From positions 1 through 10,603 of the forward strand of contig JBHBDS010000029.1 in assembly GCA_041784625.1 (NCBI GenBank): DNA of 10,603 nt. Reading direction: 5' to 3'. The notes below the pieces were generated by a model. The model had not been told where the DNA came from. It saw only the letters and a list, made by a program, of their open reading frames with translations, and ran no database searches. How positions within the stretch are numbered: the stretch's first letter is position 1; each line of letters begins with the position of its first letter. A program made the translations under genes and the position numbers. Positions 6,730 to 10,603 of this stretch are shown piece by piece. Source of the stretch: JAUNKE01 sp041784625. Its GTDB lineage: Bacteria; Bacillota; Clostridia; Peptostreptococcales; Filifactoraceae.

Positions 6730-7845
6730 CTATGCGATCTCTTCAACTTTTACAATTGAAACTGGAAGATTCATAACCGCTACTTCGTTGTTGTCTTTGT
6801 CAACATTTCCAACAAGCTCGATTTTTCCATCTGCAAGCTCTTGGTAAATCGCATCATACTCTGCTTGAGTAAATGTGTTAAACTTGCTTGTCTCCATTGG
6901 AAGCCCAACGCCTGCAACTTCTGCACCAAGTACTACACTTTGTCCACCTGGGAATGCATCATTGTAGTAAGCTGCGATTGCATCGTAAACTGATTTTTGA
7001 AGCATTTTCATTGAAGAAGTGATTACGGTATCTGATTCACCCGATTGGTCAACGTCAACACCGATAACTTTTCCACCAGCTGCTTCTGCTGCAGCCATTA
7101 CAGAGTTACCAACTGCTCCACCACAAGCGAAGATCACTTCTGTTCCACTTTCATACCAAGAAGCTGCTCTTGATTGAACTTCTGGAGTTGCTGCGAATCC
7201 ACCAGTGTAGTTGTATTTCATATCGATGGAAGTAATTCCCATTTCTTTTGCTGCGTATTCTGCACCTTGTACAAATCCGTATCCGAATTTTACTACTGCT
7301 GGTACAGCCATTCCGCCCATGAATCCAAGTTTTGTGTATCCCTCTTTTACTGCTGCGTATCCAGCTAGGAATCCTGCTTGTTGCTCAGCGTAGAATACAG
7401 AGTAAGTGTTGTCAGTAACTTTGAAATCCGAATAGTCTCCAGGTTGTGGCATTCCGTCGATTAGAACGAATTTTACATCTGGATAAAGCTCTTGCGCTTG
7501 ATATACTGCTGGCTCAAAAAGGAATCCAGGAGTTACTACCACTTTTGCTCCTGCAGCAACTGCAAGCTCGATCGATGCAAGATAAGCGTCCGTTGTTTTT
7601 TCAGCTGGTTGGTAATACTTGTGCGTAATGTTTTTCTCATTTGCGTACTGTGCAAGACCTTCCCAAGAACCTTGGTTGAACGATTTGTCGTCGATTGTTC
7701 CAACGTCAGTAATCAGTGCAAGCTCATAAGTATCTCCTGCTGGTGTGCTTTCGCCGCCGCCATTGTCGGATGTGCTGCCACCGCCGCAAGCTGTAAGAGC
7801 AAACATCAATGTTGCCATCATTAAAGCTAATAATTTTTTCTTCAT
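6730..7845 (-). CDS. nupN: BMP-family nucleoside-binding lipoprotein (NupN-like)
   Basis: A 371-residue substrate-binding protein of the BMP/PnrA (Med) family, which in characterised members binds nucleosides for an ABC importer. It has a lipoprotein signal peptide: basic MKKK, a hydrophobic core, then lipobox LTAC with the lipidated cysteine at residue 20. A low-complexity Gly/Ser linker (21-38) follows. The mature domain opens with ELALITDVGTIDDKSFNQGS (41-60), the hallmark of the family. It is expected on the outer face of the cytoplasmic membrane. AGGGAGG lies just upstream of the ATG. A promoter candidate precedes the gene and a strong terminator follows it, consistent with high separate expression. 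Codon choice (GTT/GTA, GCA/GCT, CCA, GGT) differs from the NNG/NNC-richer pdp and permease genes, which also fits high expression. The gene next to nupOPQ and salvage enzymes supports a nucleoside ligand; the exact ligand is not determined. Confidence 0.92.
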   Translation of the reverse strand: MKKKLLALMMATLMFALTACGGGSTSDNGGGESTPAGDTYELALITDVGTIDDKSFNQGSWEGLAQYANEKNITHKYYQPAEKTTDAYLASIELAVAAGAKVVVTPGFLFEPAVYQAQELYPDVKFVLIDGMPQPGDYSDFKVTDNTYSVFYAEQQAGFLAGYAAVKEGYTKLGFMGGMAVPAVVKFGYGFVQGAEYAAKEMGITSIDMKYNYTGGFAATPEVQSRAASWYESGTEVIFACGGAVGNSVMAAAEAAGGKVIGVDVDQSGESDTVITSSMKMLQKSVYDAIAAYYNDAFPGGQSVVLGAEVAGVGLPMETSKFNTFTQAEYDAIYQELADGKIELVGNVDKDNNEVAVMNLPVSIVKVEEIA

Positions 7846-7884
7846 AAGATCCTCCCTATTTATAGCAATTATTTATGCTCATCA

Positions 7885-7895
7885 ATAATACCACA
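7885..7895 (-). promoter_or_regulatory. Extended -10 promoter candidate for the lipoprotein gene
   Basis: The minus strand reads TGTGGTATTAT, an extended -10 of the Gram-positive TRTG-N-TATAAT type. No good -35 is seen at 16-18 nt. The predicted start lies about 33 nt before the lipoprotein ATG, leaving room for the AGGGAGG site. The same core occurs upstream of deoC (10221-10231), which raises confidence that both are real. Confidence 0.5.
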
Positions 7896-7916
7896 TTTGC
7901 CTTGAAAGATAAAGAC

Positions 7917-8348
7917 TTATATGATTTTTTCCAGATTCCTTGGAGTAAAACTATGTGGCAAAAGTTCCTCCAGCAAAAATTCTTCAAAATCCTCAGCGCT
8001 GTTGCCGACAAAAACTTTGAAAGTTTTTGGATCGCAAAATTCAACCATCACTTGGCGACATACTCCGCATGGCCACGCATAGCTTTTGGGAAGTTCCTCT
8101 TTTGGTCCGCCCACGACCGCAATCGCAACAAAATCCCTTTCGCCCTCGCTGACCGCTTTGAACACCGCCGTACGCTCCGCACAATTGGTCGGTGAGTACG
8201 ATGCACTTTCGACATTGCAACCCTTGTATATTTTTCCAGATTTTGCAAGAAGTGCTGCACCAACCGCAAAACCCGAGTACGGCGCATACGCCATCTCTCT
8301 TGCATCCAGCGCCTGCTGCACAAGCTCTTTTGCATTAATTTCTGCCAT
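7917..8348 (-). CDS. cdd: Cytidine deaminase
   Basis: A 143-residue cytoplasmic zinc enzyme that deaminates cytidine and deoxycytidine to uridine and deoxyuridine, the substrates of Pdp. The homotetrameric-type motifs are present: PYSGFAVGAAL (23-33), substrate-binding N45 and E47 in CNVES, zinc ligand and proton shuttle in TNCAERTA (C56, E58), and PCGVC (93-97) with the other two zinc cysteines. LLPHSF near the C-terminus is also typical. Length is only slightly above the usual 130-136. The ATG overlaps the deoD stop as TAATG, with TTGGAG about 8 nt before it, so translation is coupled to deoD. The next gene starts 71 nt downstream and has its own promoter candidate. Confidence 0.96.
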   Translation of the reverse strand: MAEINAKELVQQALDAREMAYAPYSGFAVGAALLAKSGKIYKGCNVESASYSPTNCAERTAVFKAVSEGERDFVAIAVVGGPKEELPKSYAWPCGVCRQVMVEFCDPKTFKVFVGNSAEDFEEFLLEELLPHSFTPRNLEKII

Positions 8349-9064
8349 TACGCAATCTCCAATGCGATCTTCATCATTTGTGTGAACGAGTTTTGTCTCT
8401 CTTCCGCAGAAGATGCTTCACCCGTAAATGGTTTGTCCGAAATCGTACAGATGCATAGCGCATTTTTGCCTGCACGAAGCGCATTCATATAAAGTGCCGC
8501 CGCTTCCATTTCTACCGCAAGCACGCCGAGTTTTTGCCAGTCGCCCAATCGTTGGGAATCATCGTAAAAAATATCCGACGAATAGATGTTTCCAACCTTG
8601 TAGACTGCGCCTTGCTTTTCTGCTTCGTCCACGGCTTTTTTGAGCAAGTCATAGCTTGCAATCGGCGCAAAATTTCCTGGCAGATTGTATTGCGACGCAA
8701 AATTCGAATTGGTGCATGCGCCCATTCCGATAACGATATCTTTGATGTTCAGCGAGTTGTCGATTGCTCCAGCCGAACCGATTCGAATAATGTTTTTTAC
8801 ATTGTAAAAGTTAAACAGCTCGTAGGAATAAATCCCTATCGACGGCATTCCCATTCCGCTTGCCATAACGGATACACGCTTTCCGTTGTAATATCCTGTG
8901 TAGCCTTGGATTCCACGAACATTGTTCACTAGCACTGCGTCTGTCAGAAATGTTTCTGCAATAAATTTTGCACGAAGAGGATCCCCCGGCATTAGAACAG
9001 TTTCTGCAAAATCCTCAAGTTTCGCATTGATATGCGGCGTTGGAATATTGTTTCCTGCTATCAT
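8348..9064 (-). CDS. deoD: Purine-nucleoside phosphorylase, DeoD (hexameric) type
   Basis: A 238-residue cytoplasmic enzyme that phosphorolyses purine (deoxy)nucleosides to the base plus (deoxy)ribose-1-phosphate. Family features, in order: TPHINAK with H11 reaching the neighbouring subunit, LMPGDPLRAKFIAETF (24-39; phosphate-binding G27 and R31), RIGSAGAI (94-101), VEMEAAALY (184-192, ribose-binding ME), and SD at 209-210. D210 and R223 are 13 apart, as are the catalytic pair D204/R217 of E. coli DeoD. The start at 9064 follows AGGAGG with ideal spacing, and the N-terminus is a few residues longer than in many relatives. It is coupled to cdd by a TAATG overlap and separated from deoC by 228 nt. 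Confidence 0.96.
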   Translation of the reverse strand: MIAGNNIPTPHINAKLEDFAETVLMPGDPLRAKFIAETFLTDAVLVNNVRGIQGYTGYYNGKRVSVMASGMGMPSIGIYSYELFNFYNVKNIIRIGSAGAIDNSLNIKDIVIGMGACTNSNFASQYNLPGNFAPIASYDLLKKAVDEAEKQGAVYKVGNIYSSDIFYDDSQRLGDWQKLGVLAVEMEAAALYMNALRAGKNALCICTISDKPFTGEASSAEERQNSFTQMMKIALEIA

Positions 9065-9083
9065 AATTTCCTCCTATATTTTG

Positions 9084-9101
9084 GCGAAAGAATCCTTTCG
9101 C
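9084..9101 (-). other. Small hairpin just upstream of the deoD ribosome binding site
   Basis: GCGAAAG (9084-9090) and CTTTCGC (9095-9101) form a perfect 7-bp stem with a 4-nt loop, about 9 nt upstream of the deoD AGGAGG on the transcript. It has no T-run, so it is not a terminator. It could stabilise a processed mRNA end or affect initiation; that is inference. Confidence 0.45.
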
Positions 9102-9279
9102 AAGATGATGTAGCCATATATGCATTCAATCGTCATACCATTTGGATTGTCGATGATGCATCCTCAAAGCCGAACGTGATGCGCAGACAATTTTTTCAAT
9201 CGGTTTCGAAAATTTCATTGTCAAAAATACTATTTCTTATTCTTTTAGAAATTATTTTGAAGTGTTTTTTGGTGACTTC

Positions 9280-9292
9280 TATAGAATCTATA
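9280..9292. repeat. 13-bp palindrome abutting the deoC stop codon
   Basis: TATAGAATCTATA has perfect 6-bp arms around one central base and ends at the base next to the deoC stop. It is too A/T-rich and lacks the T-run needed for a terminator. It may be an operator or a chance feature. The rest of the 9065-9292 gap is AT-rich except for a short coding-like stretch at 9133-9192. Confidence 0.3.
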
Positions 9293-9964
9293 CTAGTAAC
9301 TTCCCTCTTCCACTTTCTCCGCCTGCACAATTTTTATGATTCGGCTGGTTCCGAGACGATCTGCACCGAGCTTGATAAAATCTTCTGCGTCCTCGATGGA
9401 AGAAATTCCTCCTGCCGCTTTGACGAGCACTTTTTCGCCCACATTTTCAGCAAGGAGCTTCACATCTTCTCGAGTTGCGCCACCTGTGCTAAATCCCGTC
9501 GAAGTTTTGATAAAATCAGCACCAGCATTTGTCACGATCTGCGACATTTTGATTTTTTCTTCTTCGGTCAAAAGCGCTGTCTCGATGATTACTTTTAGAA
9601 TTTTGTCGCCGCAAGCATTTTTGATCTGGCGAATTTCATCCTCGATCACCTCGTAGCGTTTGTCCTTGAGATCGCCGATGTTGATGACCATATCGATTTC
9701 GTTTGCCCCATTTGCAATCGCATCCTTGGCTTCAAAAACCTTGACCGCCGTCGTATTGTATCCATTTGGGAAGCCGATCACCGTACAAATCGCCATCTGA
9801 TCGCCCATATACTCCTTTGCACGAGCAATATAGCTCGGCGGAATGCACACGCTTGCTGCTTGATATTTGATCGCCTCATCGCAAATCACCTTGATTTGTT
9901 CCCAAGTAGTTTCTGGTTTGAGCAAAGTGTGATCCACGATCGAAAGTATTTGTTTAATCTCCAT
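9293..9964 (-). CDS. deoC: Deoxyribose-phosphate aldolase
   Basis: A 223-residue class I aldolase (TIM barrel) cleaving 2-deoxy-D-ribose-5-phosphate to acetaldehyde and glyceraldehyde-3-phosphate, feeding nucleoside sugars into glycolysis. Motifs: DHTLLKP (11-17), CTVIGFPNG (60-68), EIDMVINIG (89-97) with D91, the Schiff-base lysine K153 in FIKTSTGFSTGG (151-162), and the proton-relay lysine K182 in VKAAGGI (181-187). All catalytic residues are present and the length is normal for the short bacterial form. The ATG at 9964 follows GGAGGAACA. It is the first gene of the cluster, preceded by a leader of about 250 nt. In the pathway it acts after DeoD and Pdp, via a phosphopentomutase not encoded here. 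Confidence 0.96.
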   Translation of the reverse strand: MEIKQILSIVDHTLLKPETTWEQIKVICDEAIKYQAASVCIPPSYIARAKEYMGDQMAICTVIGFPNGYNTTAVKVFEAKDAIANGANEIDMVINIGDLKDKRYEVIEDEIRQIKNACGDKILKVIIETALLTEEEKIKMSQIVTNAGADFIKTSTGFSTGGATREDVKLLAENVGEKVLVKAAGGISSIEDAEDFIKLGADRLGTSRIIKIVQAEKVEEGSY

Positions 9965-10214
9965 TGTTCCTCCAACATTTTCGTGTCAATATTTGTTGTT
10001 CTTGTGTAAAAGCATCTTTCTTACTGATTTTGTTTTCCATAGTAATATTTTCTCGTGTGTATGTTCTTCATAGTTCTTTGCGCTCTATATTCGCTCTTCG
10101 ATACTTTTTGCCGCCGAAAAATATTCTTCTCAGTCTTTCTTATGAAATCTATTTACAACTTACTATACAACATTGATTTCATTTTTCACTTGGAAAACCT
10201 TTTTCGCTTCGACA
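9965..10214 (-). other. Long 5' leader of the deoC transcript
   Basis: If transcription starts from the TATAAT at 10221-10226, the deoC mRNA has about 250 untranslated nt. The stretch is AT-rich, with no strong terminator or antiterminator pair and no riboswitch fold that I recognise. It contains a TACAAC direct repeat (10154-10159 and 10166-10171, 12-nt period) that could be a regulator site. I see no gene here; a 28-codon frame at 9954-10040 has no ribosome binding site. Confidence 0.4.
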
Positions 10215-10220
10215 GTTGTT

Positions 10221-10231
10221 ATTATACCACA
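10221..10231 (-). promoter_or_regulatory. Extended -10 promoter candidate for the nucleoside operon
   Basis: The minus strand reads TGTGGTATAAT: a perfect -10 TATAAT with the TRTG extension. The -35 region (TGCCAA at 17 nt) is poor, as expected for extended -10 promoters. It lies between proC and deoC, so the nucleoside cluster would be transcribed separately from proC. Confidence 0.55.
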
Positions 10232-10299
10232 GGATTTATTTTTTGGCACGAAATTTCCGAACAATACGCTGCATTTTTTTATCGTAATGTTTGTTGTTT

Positions 10300-10603
10300 T
10301 TACATCCAGCCCGCTTTGTCCTGCACGAGGCGCATCGCCTCGATGATTGCTGAGCGAAATCCTCGATCTTCGAGCACTGCAACTCCTTCGATGGTTGTGC
10401 CGCCTGGCGAGCAGACTTGATCCTTGAGCACGCCAGGGTGAAGATTGCTCTCGAGCACCATTTTTGCTGCACCAAGAACCGACTGCGCTGCAAATCGGTA
10501 CGCCTGTGCCCTTGGCATTCCACCAAGCACCGCCGCATCCCCCATCGCCTCAATCAGCATATAGACATACGCTGGTGACGATCCTGCCACCGCAACATAA
10601 GCA
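10300..10603 (-). CDS. proC: Pyrroline-5-carboxylate reductase, C-terminal part (runs off right edge)
   Basis: About 100 C-terminal residues of ProC, which makes L-proline from pyrroline-5-carboxylate using NAD(P)H. The visible region is the helical dimerisation and active-site domain: AGSSPAYVYMLIEAMGDA near the window edge, AAQSVLGAAKMVLES in the middle, and the family signature VCSPGGTTIEGVAVLEDRGF. It ends QDKAGWM before TAA. Family length is about 265-270, so the N-terminal Rossmann domain and start are outside the window. It is on the same strand as, and upstream of, the nucleoside cluster, but is separated from deoC by 335 nt containing a promoter candidate. I saw no convincing terminator after it, so some read-through is possible. 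There is no functional link to nucleoside salvage. Confidence 0.93.
   Translation of the reverse strand, partial: AYVAVAGSSPAYVYMLIEAMGDAAVLGGMPRAQAYRFAAQSVLGAAKMVLESNLHPGVLKDQVCSPGGTTIEGVAVLEDRGFRSAIIEAMRLVQDKAGWM

Noticed and set aside
9219..9224. Perfect TTGACA on the minus strand in the deoC-deoD gap
   Set aside because: No acceptable -10 box lies 16-18 nt downstream, so I do not call a deoD promoter.
9032..9598. 188-codon rightward frame across the deoD start, the gap and the deoC 3' end
   Set aside because: Both ends are antisense to conserved enzymes, no ribosome binding site is seen, and the product shows no recognisable domain.
9954..10040. 28-codon leader-peptide frame overlapping the deoC start by 11 nt
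   Set aside because: The overlap looks like a coupling arrangement, but there is no Shine-Dalgarno sequence before its ATG and the composition is not gene-like.
10200..10215. Possible catabolite-repression (cre) site near the deoC promoter start
   Set aside because: TGTCGAAGCGAAAA looks similar at first, but the spacing between the TG and the AAGCG is wrong and the right half does not match the consensus.
9965..10299. Purine or other known riboswitch in the deoC leader
   Set aside because: I could not find the paired stems or conserved core sequences of any riboswitch class I know. A covariance-model scan would be decisive.
10236..10553. 105-codon minus-strand frame overlapping proC in another frame
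   Set aside because: The ProC frame carries the family signature; this one has no recognisable sequence and is arginine-, serine- and cysteine-rich shadow reading.
1..10603. CRISPR arrays, insertion sequences, phage genes, tRNA or rRNA
   Set aside because: No regularly spaced repeats, transposase or integrase motifs, terminal repeats or tRNA-like folds were seen on either strand by reading.

Overview
The window looks like chromosomal DNA of a low-to-moderate GC Gram-positive bacterium, probably Bacillota and perhaps Clostridia. This is inferred from strong AGGAGG-type ribosome binding sites, TRTG-type extended -10 promoters, a lipobox lipoprotein, and a gene set closest in type to the Bacillus subtilis nupNOPQ and pdp genes. 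I cannot name the genus. No phage, insertion sequence, CRISPR array, tRNA or rRNA was seen.

Left end (1-1276): the N-terminal part of a LysR-type regulator runs leftward out of the window. A protein made of two NTF2/SnoaL-like domains is encoded divergently. The intergenic region holds two overlapping palindromes, one of them filling the spacer of the predicted lysR promoter. The rightward gene has two in-frame starts, each with its own near-identical ribosome binding site, and ends in a clear hairpin terminator.

Centre (1315-10231): a leftward-reading nucleoside uptake and salvage cluster, in transcription order deoC, deoD, cdd, BMP-family lipoprotein (nupN-like), nupO, nupP, nupQ, pdp. The lipoprotein and ABC transporter import nucleosides. 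Cytidine deaminase converts cytidine to uridine. The purine (DeoD) and pyrimidine (Pdp) nucleoside phosphorylases release bases and (deoxy)ribose-1-phosphate. DeoC cleaves deoxyribose-5-phosphate to acetaldehyde and glyceraldehyde-3-phosphate. The phosphopentomutase that links these steps is not in the window. Two promoter candidates share the core TGTGGTATWAT, one about 250 nt upstream of deoC and one just upstream of the lipoprotein gene. A hairpin terminator lies between the lipoprotein gene and nupO, which would favour binding-protein expression over the membrane complex. Most other junctions are tightly coupled (1-nt TAATG overlaps or an 11-nt overlap).

Right end (10300-10603): the C-terminal part of proC (pyrroline-5-carboxylate reductase) on the same strand, cut by the window edge.

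Most of the window is recognisable metabolism, and I found no convincing new system. The points most worth a second look are the palindromes and duplicated translation start at the left, the promoter and terminator layout of the nucleoside cluster, the acidic tail of NupP, and a possible gene fossil between deoC and deoD.
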